Source: Microvirga rosea (GTDB lineage: Bacteria > Pseudomonadota > Alphaproteobacteria > Rhizobiales > Beijerinckiaceae). Taken from it: DNA of 64,000 bases. Location of the stretch: positions 1 to 64,000 of the forward strand of contig NZ_JAJDOP010000008.1 in assembly GCF_020595095.1 (NCBI RefSeq). The letters run 5' to 3'. Below the pieces are notes generated by a model. That model did no database searches. It saw only the letters and a list, made by a program, of their open reading frames with translations, and was not told the origin of the DNA. This document shows, one piece after another, positions 37,750 through 46,306 of the stretch; positions within the stretch are counted from its first letter, which is position 1; every line of letters starts with the position of its first letter. Position numbers and translations under genes: made by a program.

Positions 37750-37779
37750 AAGTAGGCGTCATTCGTCGGATTTTGTCAA
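37750..37779 (-). promoter_or_regulatory. Possible chromate-operon promoter
   Basis: On the minus strand TTGACA (37779-37774) is followed after 17-18 bases by CTACTT/CCTACT. It lies about 80 bp upstream of the rhodanese-ChrB start. Confidence 0.35.
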
Positions 37780-38050
37780 CCGGCGCAACGCGCGGATGCC
37801 AATGGTGCGCTTCATCCCCGTCAGGCGTACTCGCGCCGTCTGACGACCAGTGAGCCAAAGGTTCGGAAGTTCCAATAGTGGCTATTCGCCAGGGTAGGGA
37901 GGAGAACCCGTATAGCCGCGACGTTTAGGCAGAGCACTTGTTGAACCAGGAACGGGCATGGATTCAAGGATTGCCACGCCAAGCCATCGAAATCCAGGGT
38001 GAAGTCCGCTATGGCTAAGTTCGATCAATAGCATCGCCTTGGAAGCTTCG

Positions 38051-38350
38051 ATGTCAACCCGAACCGCCCATTGCTCGTGCGATCGATTGCAGATCCATGT
38101 GCACGGTGCGCCTCGCGGCGTCGGTATCTGTCGCTGCCTGGCATGTCAGCGCCGAACGGGCAACGCCTTTGCCCCATCTGCGGTTTTTGCTGGGTCATAT
38201 GAAATCACAGGTCAAGCTACTGAATGCGTTCGTAGTGGCGATAAAGGAGCTCAATTCCGGGAGCGCTTTTACCCCGGTGTGGGACGTCGCTCTTTCACAC
38301 CGAGCAATGCAGCTGAGTACTCCGGTGATTGTCTAGGTACGACGCCGTGA
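38051..38350 (+). pseudogene. Decayed GFA-family (glutathione-dependent formaldehyde-activating type) gene
   Basis: The N-terminal 75 residues fit the GFA fold: TAHCSCDRLQIHVHG, GICRCLACQRRTGNAFAP and GSYEITGQ, with the paired-Cys zinc ligands. The expected second CPxCG motif is missing. After residue 75 the frame reads FYPGVGRRSF, while the +1 frame gives FTPVWDVALSH, which looks like the original FCPxCG segment with lost cysteines. I call it a frameshifted remnant of about 99 codons. Confidence 0.6.
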
Positions 38351-38396
38351 TGAGCGGATCGCAAGCCCCTGCATATCTGAAGCGCTGAGGCCGCAC

Positions 38397-39455
38397 CTAG
38401 CCCGTTCTCATGGCCGGAAGCAGGGCGGCACCAGGCATGGTCTTGAGCCAGATCGGCCGCAGGATGCGCAATCCCGCTGTCCGCTGCCATTCCTGAATGG
38501 CCTCGACCGAACATGTGCCGGATGCGCTGGTCAGAGCGAAAAAGACGTCCAGCACGGCTCCGAGCCTGCGGTCCGGACGATTTGCTTCGGTCGGAGAGGC
38601 GATCCGGATAGCGTCCATAATCATCAGTACCCCGCCGGGCCTGAGAGCACGGGCCACCTTTTGCACCAGCCGGAGGTTTTGTTCAGTATCGAAGTGGTGG
38701 ACAAGATTAGCGATCAGCACCGCGTCATAGATGTCGGCCCCAAGATCATCGTCAAGCGCGTTCCCAGCCACATGAGCCACCCTGTGTCCCATGCCCTCCC
38801 GCGCCAGGATCTCGGCCGCGGTGGGAATGGCTTCCGGCAGCTCCAGGATCGTCGCCGTCAGCTCTTGATGACGGCGGCACAGCTGGACCGAATAGAAGCC
38901 ATGGGAGCCACCGATATCGAGGAGAGTCTGTGCCCCTGCGGGCATGCGGGCCCGCCAAGCCACTTCAGTCGCAGGCGCTGTTGAGAAATCCCGCATGCCC
39001 CATTGGTAGCGGCGCCACTCCTCGGCACGGAGCGTCCGGTGCATATCCTGGGCGATCCCGTCATACAGCCACTGATCGAAACCTTCCGTCCATCGCCATT
39101 CGACCTCCTGGAAGTCGAGCTTGTGCACTAGCGTATACGGACTATCTGCCAGGAGCCATTTGCGGGACAGCCGGTTAAGTTCATACCGCCCATTTCGGTA
39201 CTGGAGGTAACCGTGAGCTAAAAGGGCATCCAGCACCTTGCTGGTCGCGCGAGGGTTCGTGCTGCGCAAGGCTGCGATCTCCTCGGCTGTACGTCCTCCA
39301 TCCTGCAAGGCTTCGAAGAGACCTGCCTTGGAGGCGCACATGATAATTTGGGCGAACTGAAACGCTGCCTGGGTATCTGCCAGCGGCTTTGGGCCAAGGT
39401 TCAGTCTGAGAGCTAACCACTCAAGGACGGTTTCAGCATGAGCCCCTAGCCGCAT
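38397..39455 (-). CDS. SAM-dependent O-methyltransferase (Methyltransf_2 type)
   Basis: The 352-aa protein has an N-terminal winged-helix dimerisation domain (QIIMCASKAGLFEALQDGGR to LLAHGYLQYRNGRYELN), a Rossmann methyltransferase domain with SAM motif LLDIGGSHGFYS (about 185), and LIANLVHHF. Members methylate hydroxyl groups of small aromatic or polyketide compounds. It lies 89 bp downstream of a drug-exporter gene on the same strand, which suggests co-transcription and a secondary metabolite or xenobiotic as substrate. Confidence 0.87.
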   Translation of the reverse strand: MRLGAHAETVLEWLALRLNLGPKPLADTQAAFQFAQIIMCASKAGLFEALQDGGRTAEEIAALRSTNPRATSKVLDALLAHGYLQYRNGRYELNRLSRKWLLADSPYTLVHKLDFQEVEWRWTEGFDQWLYDGIAQDMHRTLRAEEWRRYQWGMRDFSTAPATEVAWRARMPAGAQTLLDIGGSHGFYSVQLCRRHQELTATILELPEAIPTAAEILAREGMGHRVAHVAGNALDDDLGADIYDAVLIANLVHHFDTEQNLRLVQKVARALRPGGVLMIMDAIRIASPTEANRPDRRLGAVLDVFFALTSASGTCSVEAIQEWQRTAGLRILRPIWLKTMPGAALLPAMRTG

Positions 39456-39544
39456 TGCACCTCAATCCTCTGAGACCGATCCATGAATAGAGGAGTTAAG
39501 CTTAGTGCCCGTCGACGAAATCTGCGAACAGAGAATGACCGGGT

Positions 39545-41116
39545 TTAATCTTGAAGGCACTTTGTCATGTGCTGACCAGCTTTAAGCCGCTCCCGGAATA
39601 CCGTCGCTCCAGCTAACAGCGCTCCCGCCAGTGCGAAGGCAGCTGCCAAAAGCCAAGCTTCATTGATGGCGAGAGTGAGGGCGGCCTTCTCGACGAGTGG
39701 CCGCAGAAAGGCTTGCACGAGCGGGCTGTCCGGAGCCGGATGAGGTCCCGCGAGCAGATCCGGCGATAGACCCATGAAGACGGCCGCCGAACGGTCGTCC
39801 GCCTTTAATCGGTTGACGAGATCCTGTCCGTATTCAGGCACCCGAGACCAGATCACCGTGTCGATCAGCGCGATTCCGATCGCTCCACCGAGATTGCGCA
39901 TCAGATTGAACAGGCTGCTGGCATCCAGAACCTGCTCCGGATCCAGATGTTCGAGCGCCAGCCGGGTTGGGGGCAGAATGCACAGCATGATGGCCGAGCC
40001 GCGGACCACCTGCGGCCAGAACATGCTGGCGAAGTCTGTCTGCGGGGTCTGTCCGGTGCTTAGCCACAAGCCTGCGCAAAACAGTGTGAAGCCTATGGTG
40101 GCGAGAAGAGCCGTAAACCCACGCCGCTCGATCCAGACCGTCAGCGGCGCGGCCACCAGTTGGGCGCTTCCGGTGACCAGCATGATCAGGCCGATCTGGA
40201 GCGAAGCATGTCCTCTGACGAGGGCGAGGAACACCGGCATCAAATAGACCGATCCATAGAGCCCGATTCCAAGCAGAAAGCTTAGACTGCACCCGATCGC
40301 GAACCGATCGTCGGCAAAGAGCGCGAGATTGACGAGCGGCCTTGGGCTACGGAGCATTCGGACCGTGAAAGCAGTCCCCAGAACAGCACAGAGTCCAAAC
40401 GCCGGAAGAACCGAGCCGGACAGCCATCCCTGCTTTGGAGCCTCCTTGAGCCCAATCTCCAGGGCAGCCAAAGCAATTGCGATGCAACCGACGGATATCC
40501 AATCGAGAGTCCGAAAAAGACTTGTTTGAGACCTGTGCCGGGGAAGACAGATTGTGCCGACGAGAAGCGCGATGAAACCCGGCAGGATATTAATCAGGAA
40601 AAGCCAGTTCCAGGAAAAGCGTGTGGTGGTCCACCCACCAACCACGGGACCCAGCGTGGGAGCCAGGACTGCCAAGATCCCCGCAATGGTCGTCGCCAGC
40701 CCTTCGGCTTTGCGGGACAGCAGGAGAAATACAGCGGAGAACACCATCGGAATGAGAGTGCCGCCGCAGAATCCCTGCAGGACACGCCACGCAGTTAATG
40801 TGGCGAAGCTGGAGCTCGCAGCGCATCCGGCCGAGGCAAGAGTGAACCCACTGATGGCCAGTATAAAGAGCCAGCGGAACGTCAGGGCGCGAATGAGCCA
40901 ACCTGTCAGCGGAATCGAGATGACCTCCGCAATGAGGTACGCCGTCTGAATCCAGCTCATTCGATCCGGGGAAATCTCGAGGGCTGAGCTGATGGCCGGC
41001 AGGGACGTCGCGACGATCTGGATGTCAAGGATAGCCATGAACATACCCAGCGCCATGGCGGCGAAGCCGAGCCAGGCAATCGGAGAGGCATCGTCCGATC
41101 GGTAACTGGACAACAT
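39545..41116 (-). CDS. MFS drug efflux transporter, DHA2 (EmrB/QacA) family
   Basis: The 523-aa protein has 14 predicted helices. DHA2 motifs include LDIQIVATSLPAIS (motif D1) in helix 1, QTAYLIAEVISIPLTGWL, and GVGGWTTTRFSWNWLFLINI-like sequence at helices 5-6. EmrB-type proteins export hydrophobic drugs, often with an EmrA adaptor, which is not present here. Confidence 0.92.
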   Translation of the reverse strand: MLSSYRSDDASPIAWLGFAAMALGMFMAILDIQIVATSLPAISSALEISPDRMSWIQTAYLIAEVISIPLTGWLIRALTFRWLFILAISGFTLASAGCAASSSFATLTAWRVLQGFCGGTLIPMVFSAVFLLLSRKAEGLATTIAGILAVLAPTLGPVVGGWTTTRFSWNWLFLINILPGFIALLVGTICLPRHRSQTSLFRTLDWISVGCIAIALAALEIGLKEAPKQGWLSGSVLPAFGLCAVLGTAFTVRMLRSPRPLVNLALFADDRFAIGCSLSFLLGIGLYGSVYLMPVFLALVRGHASLQIGLIMLVTGSAQLVAAPLTVWIERRGFTALLATIGFTLFCAGLWLSTGQTPQTDFASMFWPQVVRGSAIMLCILPPTRLALEHLDPEQVLDASSLFNLMRNLGGAIGIALIDTVIWSRVPEYGQDLVNRLKADDRSAAVFMGLSPDLLAGPHPAPDSPLVQAFLRPLVEKAALTLAINEAWLLAAAFALAGALLAGATVFRERLKAGQHMTKCLQD

Positions 41117-41261
41117 GGATTTAGTCCCATAAGCAGCGGGAACTGGACGACACGCAGCGGAACTTCGTCGTCAGGGCTTACCCAAAATGGCTTGAGAGGA
41201 TCCCGGGCTAGGCTTGACCTACTCCCAAACCTTTCGGCACATCAACACGCCAGATCCGACA

Positions 41262-41429
41262 TTATTCGGTCCTTTGAGCAGTAATGCTGCTAGCTCCAAT
41301 CAGCCTCGCCGCCGCGAGTTTCGGTACGGTTAGGCCATTATATCGAATAACTTCCACTGCCTCGGGGTTCCTGATGTGTTGGATGCACTCGAGGAGGTCT
41401 TGATGAAAGATTGCAGCAAAGACACGCAT
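41262..41429 (-). CDS. Possible small ORF of unknown function
   Basis: A 55-codon frame starts MRVFAAIFHQDLLECIQHIR and ends in LAAARLIGASSITAQRTE. Composition and amphipathic helices look protein-like. There is no strong ribosome binding site and no known family. It lies upstream of the efflux gene in the same direction. It could be a remnant. Confidence 0.35.
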   Translation of the reverse strand: MRVFAAIFHQDLLECIQHIRNPEAVEVIRYNGLTVPKLAAARLIGASSITAQRTE

Positions 41430-41650
41430 CGTCCCGGTTTGCTGAGTGGCATTTAGCTCTGCCGCTCAGTATTGCTCTGCTTCACACACCCGCTTTTGCG
41501 TTGGGAGGCGGACTGCTGATCGGGTGGGGAATTCTGTCTCACGTAACCACTCCGGCTCTGGTGGGCTTTTGCATCCTGGCCGCCTTCCTGTTCTATGCTT
41601 ATTTGGCCGAGGCCAACGATTTCACCGATGAGAGAGATGGATCCGGGACA
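41411..41650 (+). pseudogene. Possible membrane-protein fragment upstream of the sigma factor gene
   Basis: The plus frame from 41411 encodes two good membrane helices (LALPLSIALLHTPAFALGGG and a second one ending FLFYAYLAEANDF), then loses protein-like character. There is no ribosome binding site. It overlaps the small minus-strand ORF by a few bases. It may be the remains of a small inner-membrane protein. Confidence 0.3.
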
Positions 41651-41724
41651 GGAGGCATGCATTGTACCAGGCAGATGCGTCTTTACGCACAAGAGCATCC
41701 TGGAACTGTTCGCATTAGCAGCTC

Positions 41725-42261
41725 ATGGGCACAAGTGGTCCAGAAGAGGTCAAGACGGCTCTCGCCGGGCACTTGTCTCGGCTTTGGCGCTATGGGCTGA
41801 TCCTGACCGGCCGCCGCGATGAGGCGGAAGATCTCGTGCAGGCGACCTGTGTCCGAGCTATTGAACGGGAGCACCAGTTTCAGCCCGGCACACGGCTCGA
41901 TCACTGGCTGTTCTCGATCCTACGTTCCATCTGGCTCAACGAGGTGCGCGCGCAGCGAATTCGCCGCGGGGAGGGAATTGTTGATGCGGAAACGGCCCTT
42001 GTGGTCGACGGGGCAGGCCAGACCGAAGCGGCTGTTCTGGTCCATCAGGTCTTGAGAGAGGTCGCGGCGCTGCCAGACGCTCAGCGTGAGACGGTCCTTC
42101 TCGTCTATGTGGAAGGCATGGCCTATCGGGAAGCAGCGGCCATTCTCGATGTTCCGATTGGAACGGTGATGAGTCGCCTGGCCGCCGCACGCGCCACTCT
42201 TGGGAAACTCAATATGGGGAAGGAGCGGAGTCACGACGTGCGAAAGGGAAACGACGCATGA
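41725..42261 (+). CDS. ECF-type RNA polymerase sigma factor
   Basis: The 178-aa protein has sigma region 2 (LWRYGLILTGRRDEAEDLVQ, with the DEAEDLVQ core-binding helix and FQPGTRLDHWLFSILRS) and region 4 (LPDAQRETVLLVYVEGMAYR, IPIGT-like VPIGTVMSRLAAAR). It is 4-bp coupled (ATGA) to a membrane anti-sigma gene, the usual arrangement. Confidence 0.93.
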   Translation: MGTSGPEEVKTALAGHLSRLWRYGLILTGRRDEAEDLVQATCVRAIEREHQFQPGTRLDHWLFSILRSIWLNEVRAQRIRRGEGIVDAETALVVDGAGQTEAAVLVHQVLREVAALPDAQRETVLLVYVEGMAYREAAAILDVPIGTVMSRLAAARATLGKLNMGKERSHDVRKGNDA

Positions 42262-43085
42262 CCAACGCGCACGACAACGATTTGCCAACTGACGAGGAAC
42301 TCGTCGCCTACCTCGACGGGGAACTCACATCTGACACCTATGGTCGAATGGTCCGGTACCTCGCAATCGATCATGATCTCCAACGGCGTCTGATTCTGCT
42401 ATCCGGTGGCCAGCGTCCGTTCCGTGAAGCTTTTGCGCTTTTACTTGAGCAGGCTCCTCAGGCAAATCTCAAAGCCACGCTCGCTAGCCTTCCAGGACCA
42501 GTGGGATCCTCCGAGGTTGTACGTTCGCCTCGAGGCTGGGGCAACACCGCGAAGGCCATGGTCGCCGGCCTACTTCTCTTTATGGCCGGTCTAGGGGCTG
42601 GCTGGCTCGCGCCAGCGCTCAATCAAAGGCTATGGGAACAAGCGTCAGATGAAGGTGCATCGGCCGACAACTGGCGGCAGGCTGTTGCAGAGTATCTGAC
42701 GCTCTTTACGGCAGAGACGCTGGCCGTCATACCCGACATTCCAGCCGCCCAGGAGCAGGAGCTTGCGGCTGTGGGAAACAGGGTGGGCCTCAAGCTTTCC
42801 CCACAAATGATCTCCCTGCCGAACCTGTCCTTCAAACGGGCGCAGTTTCTCGAATATGACAACAAGCCGCTTGGGCAACTCGTCTATTTGGAGCCTGGAA
42901 ACGGGCCAGTGGCGCTTTGCATCACTGCGGATGTAACTTCCGGAACCGACTACCAGACTGAGCAGAGACAGGGCTTCAATATCGTCTACTGGTCTCGTGG
43001 ACGCTACAATTTCATGTTGATCGGACATATGCCAGCGTCGCGTCTGCAAGAATACGCTGGCGTCCTTTCATATCGCCTCAAATGA
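42258..43085 (+). CDS. Membrane-anchored anti-sigma factor
   Basis: The 275-aa protein has a cytoplasmic N-terminal anti-sigma domain (PTDEELVAYLDGELTSDTYG), one helix at about residues 97-120 (AMVAGLLLFMAGLGAGWLAP), and a periplasmic C-terminal domain of about 150 residues. The N-terminal domain lacks the HxxxCxxC zinc motif of ZAS proteins. It should hold the ECF sigma factor inactive until an envelope signal arrives. It starts inside the sigma gene stop. Confidence 0.85.
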   Translation: MTNAHDNDLPTDEELVAYLDGELTSDTYGRMVRYLAIDHDLQRRLILLSGGQRPFREAFALLLEQAPQANLKATLASLPGPVGSSEVVRSPRGWGNTAKAMVAGLLLFMAGLGAGWLAPALNQRLWEQASDEGASADNWRQAVAEYLTLFTAETLAVIPDIPAAQEQELAAVGNRVGLKLSPQMISLPNLSFKRAQFLEYDNKPLGQLVYLEPGNGPVALCITADVTSGTDYQTEQRQGFNIVYWSRGRYNFMLIGHMPASRLQEYAGVLSYRLK

Positions 43086-43148
43086 GGGGCGCTGGACGCG
43101 CTGCATTAATTCGGCAACCGGTTCAGGGGCTTCTGCAAAAGCAGCGGA

Positions 43149-43475
43149 CTATACCTCATGGAACCCGTTCGACAGACGGTCCAGATTTGGACCGGGCTCA
43201 GGGCAAATCGAGGGCCGCCTGAATCGTCTAGGATACTTTCGGAGCGATCTTAGCGCGACAACGCTCTCCGAATGGCGTGAGGAAGCCGGCGGGTGAGCAA
43301 AGTTGGGATCAAGTGAAGTGGCGCAACCAAGCCAAGCCAGGAATGAGCGACAGATCAGCATCAGGGAGTTGACGCGCACGAGATGTTCCAAGCTTGCTCT
43401 ATAATCGTCAAGCGAGGCAGTCTCGGTATCCATAAGTTCCGTCTCACCGCTGCGCCGACTGAACCGGACAACCAT
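43149..43475 (-). pseudogene. Remnant of a methyltransferase gene behind the polyketide synthase gene
   Basis: The 108-codon frame begins seven bases after the synthase stop. Its first 50 residues (MDTETASLDDYRASLEHLVR, then VNSLMLICRSFLAWLG) resemble the N-terminal cap of the class I methyltransferases found in bacterial type III PKS operons. No SAM-binding motif follows, and the C-terminal half looks out of frame. A full family member would be about twice as long. Confidence 0.5.
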
Positions 43476-43481
43476 GTTGCT

Positions 43482-44564
43482 CTACCCATTGAGGGAGAAA
43501 CTGAACGTCTCCGCTACAAGTCCTGGCCCGAATGCCATGGCAAGGCCCTGTGCCGGCGAAGGCGCATCTTGCATCATGCGCTTGAGGACAAACATCAGCG
43601 TGGCCGAGGACATATTGCCGAACTCCCGGAGAACGTCGCGTGACCAGCGCAACGCATCGGGGCTCAGATCCAGTCCCTGTTCTACAGCGTCGAGAATAGT
43701 CCGGCCGCCGGCGTGAACAGCCCACAGATCGTACTCCTCCTTGCTTCGCTTGCGCAGGATTCCCTGACCGTCGTTACGCATGAGCTCTTGCCGCAGTGCG
43801 TGCGCGATCTGTGAAGGAACCTCACCGGAAAGAGACATTTTGAAACCGGAGTCCCCAATCCTCCACGTGATTAGGTCGGCTGTGTCCGGTATCGTCACAA
43901 CACGGAAGTCCTTGAGGGCAATTCCCTCCGGGCGCGCCGACACCAGACTTGCGGCACAGCCGTCTCCGAACAGAAGTGCACTGAGAAGTACTTCAAGGTC
44001 GGGCGTCTCCTGAAGGTGCAAGGTGCACAGTTCGAGATTGATGACCAATACCTTCGCAGAGGGTTCGGATCGGACGATGTGATGCGCAATCTTCAATGCG
44101 TTGACGGCAGCCGCGCATCCCATGAAGCCGACCAGCGTTCGCTCGATGGACGGGCTGAGTCCTACACGGCTGATCAGCTGCTGATCGATCCCCGGCGCCG
44201 TGAAGCCAGTGCAGGACGCTACCACCAGATGGGTGATGGACATCGGGTCCTCGTCGAGGTCGAGGGCTTCGACCCCGCGCTGAGCCAGCTCCACGGCGTG
44301 AGCCTCGAAATGGGCCATTCGGGCAGCCGTGCCGGCGAAATGATTCCTTTGGTAGAGTCCCTTCCGGTCGACCCAGCCTTCCTGGTTCTCACTAGGCTCC
44401 AGGGTCGAGTAGCGATGGTCGATAGCGGCTCGTTGCACCATCCTCTGGAAGAGAAGTCTGGTCCTTCGATCCGGCAGAATTTGATCGGCGAACTGAATAA
44501 AACGTCCGTGCACATCGTGATCGGGAACTGCCGTGCCAATCCGATTGATAAAGGCCACTGTCAT
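43482..44564 (-). CDS. Type III polyketide synthase (chalcone-synthase-like)
   Basis: The 360-aa enzyme has the catalytic triad: Cys in ASCTGFTAPGID, His in WAVHAGGRTIL and Asn in GNMSSATLMFVL. The CoA-binding thiolase fold ends GPGLVAETFSF. It uses acyl-CoA starters and malonyl-CoA to make alkylresorcinols, pyrones or related aromatics. ATG 44564 (MTVAFINRIGTAVPD) is chosen over 44603, with AGGTG upstream. Downstream is a methyltransferase remnant, so the pathway may be incomplete here. An ECF sigma/anti-sigma pair converges on it. Confidence 0.93.
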   Translation of the reverse strand: MTVAFINRIGTAVPDHDVHGRFIQFADQILPDRRTRLLFQRMVQRAAIDHRYSTLEPSENQEGWVDRKGLYQRNHFAGTAARMAHFEAHAVELAQRGVEALDLDEDPMSITHLVVASCTGFTAPGIDQQLISRVGLSPSIERTLVGFMGCAAAVNALKIAHHIVRSEPSAKVLVINLELCTLHLQETPDLEVLLSALLFGDGCAASLVSARPEGIALKDFRVVTIPDTADLITWRIGDSGFKMSLSGEVPSQIAHALRQELMRNDGQGILRKRSKEEYDLWAVHAGGRTILDAVEQGLDLSPDALRWSRDVLREFGNMSSATLMFVLKRMMQDAPSPAQGLAMAFGPGLVAETFSFSLNG

Positions 44565-44998
44565 GTCGCACCTAAGCATTATCGCGAGCCGGGATGAAAA
44601 CACCGATGGTCTTCAAAAAATTCGAGTGATCGAAGAAGTGGCTCTCACCTTTCTGTGATCCATCGAGGCCGCTGACTTAGGTGGGCGGCAATGTGCATGC
44701 AGTTATCTGTCCAGTGCCACTACCAGACAATTGTTGTGCCGCTGTTCCTGGGGAAATTCTCTCAACAAGGCCACGGCGCCAATGTCATTTTTGGTGAAGG
44801 CGCCGGAAACACAGCCTCCCGCTGGCCCGAGACGAAATCATCCTGTCACAACAGGCCGCTTCGCGAGAAGTACATTTAGGAATCGGTTCTGACGGGTGCG
44901 ATACGCAGCGGATCACACGCATGCCCCACCCGGGCTGCATCGGTCGGACTCCGCAGCGCCGCCGGGAAAGACCGGCAAGAAAAATCTAGAGGTTGGGC
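44565..44998. other. Intergenic stretch without recognised gene
   Basis: About 430 bp between the type III PKS start and the LysR remnant. I find no supported frame. It should carry the PKS promoter. Confidence 0.4.
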
Positions 44999-45381
44999 AT
45001 GGATTGGGATGACCTAAGGTATTTCTTGGCTGTCGGCAGCCGAGAGGCTGCCGCATGTAAGTTTCAGACCGGCCAAGCCACTATCAGTCGACGGGTGCGG
45101 ACGCTTGAAGCTGCACAAGGAATTGTTCTCTTTGAGCGACTGAACACCGGTTAGGTTCCGACCCCAGCAGGCAAGGAGGTGTAGACCCGAGCCGAGGCGG
45201 CGGAAGCTGCGATACTTGCGGTAGTGCGTAGAGCTGCCAAGGAGCAGGGGCATGTGCGAGATTTGGTGAGGCTGGCGACCGGGGAAGCACTTGCAGGCCA
45301 CATGATCGCACTCCGGATCGCAACCTTCCAGACCCAGTATCCCGCCATCCTACTCGAACTCAGCACCGGATTTCGGGCCGT
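44999..45381 (+). pseudogene. LysR-family regulator remnant with two in-frame stops
   Basis: From ATG 44999 the frame reads MDWDDLRYFLAVGSREAAAC and then QATISRRVRTLEAAQGIVLF, a LysR HTH. TAG stops lie at 45152-45154 and 45182-45184, and LysR-like sequence continues (VRLATGEALAGHMIALRIAT to LLELSTGFRAV). The effector domain is then cut off and joined to an unrelated gene end. Confidence 0.75.
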
Positions 45382-45483
45382 CAGGTGTTCGATCTCATCC
45401 GCTCCGGCACATTGGTCGCCAACATCGGCCAGTGCTTCCCGTTGTCATCCGCCGCAGAGGCTATCGCCAGGCTGAAAGCCTAG
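45382..45483 (+). pseudogene. C-terminal fragment of a quinone-oxidoreductase-type gene
   Basis: In the +1 frame relative to the LysR remnant, 33 codons read QVFDLIRSGTLVANIGQCFP then LSSAAEAIARLKA and a TAG. This matches the C-terminal pattern of NADPH:quinone reductase-type medium-chain dehydrogenases. It is a deletion scar that fuses two unrelated gene remnants. Confidence 0.6.
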
Positions 45484-45721
45484 TCAGTGGCGAGCGAGAC
45501 GTCGCCACATACCGCCAGTATAGCCAGGGCTAATTGTCGGAGGAGGCTGCGCGTCTTGACCTATGGATCAAGGCGCTCACCCGCCGGCCGAATATAGCCG
45601 GCAGGGCAGAGGATAAAGGAGGCATAGGTCGGATCCGATAACGCACAGACTGCCAGCACTTGTTGAGGAACTGGTCTCGACCCGTGTGCGGCTGTTCCAA
45701 ATGAGCGAATGCAGGAAGTCA

Positions 45722-45994
45722 TCATTCGCGCGCAGGCTGGTTTGCTTTCGGCTGCACGACGATGGCGCCAGCGTTGCTATGAGGGTTGTCCATGTGCGCT
45801 CCCCGCCGGGCACCATCACCTTTTATCCGTCCGTCGAACAGAAGCGGCCGTGTTTCGTTCACATTGTTAGCGGGCTGTGTCCCGTTCGTACTCGTAGTAG
45901 CCGGAGCGTGCGGCTTTGCGGACGAAGCAACTTGAGCGGCGGTCGCGACCAGTGCCGCCGCAAATGCGATTGCCAATCTTGACATGACAGGCAT
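45722..45994 (-). CDS. Small exported protein of unknown function
   Basis: The 90-aa protein starts at ATG 45994 with a GAGGAG upstream. It has a Sec signal (MSRLAIAFAAALVATAAQVA), and the mature part is rich in Asn, Thr, Pro and Gly with no cysteines and little predicted structure. An outer ATG at 46009 is possible. No known domain. Confidence 0.55.
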   Translation of the reverse strand: MPVMSRLAIAFAAALVATAAQVASSAKPHAPATTSTNGTQPANNVNETRPLLFDGRIKGDGARRGAHMDNPHSNAGAIVVQPKANQPARE

Positions 45995-46306
45995 CTCCTC
46001 TCCTCGCAAATGACCGCACTATTATGCCTCTCCTTCTGTAGGGTCGTCACGAGTCTTTTCGCTGAAGCGATTCACAGTTCGGCGGACCGAAGATCACATC
46101 GATCTGCCTGACTCTCTAAGGTACCAAGTCTCGGTAGAGGGACGCAGCAGACGTTAGACGCGGCTCTTATTATCGGCGGATTCGCCCCCTAACCAGATTT
46201 TCGAAGCTCAGTGCTGGTTGAGAATACCCAGGCTGGTGGCCTCGGCAATGACTGCAAGACGTCCAATTGCAGTCAATCTTCTGCTATCGGAGCGACGCCT
46301 TTGTGA
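45995..46306. other. Intergenic stretch without recognised gene
   Basis: This 312-bp gap between the large Tc-like gene and the small exported-protein gene holds no supported frame. The small gene's promoter should lie here. Confidence 0.4.
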
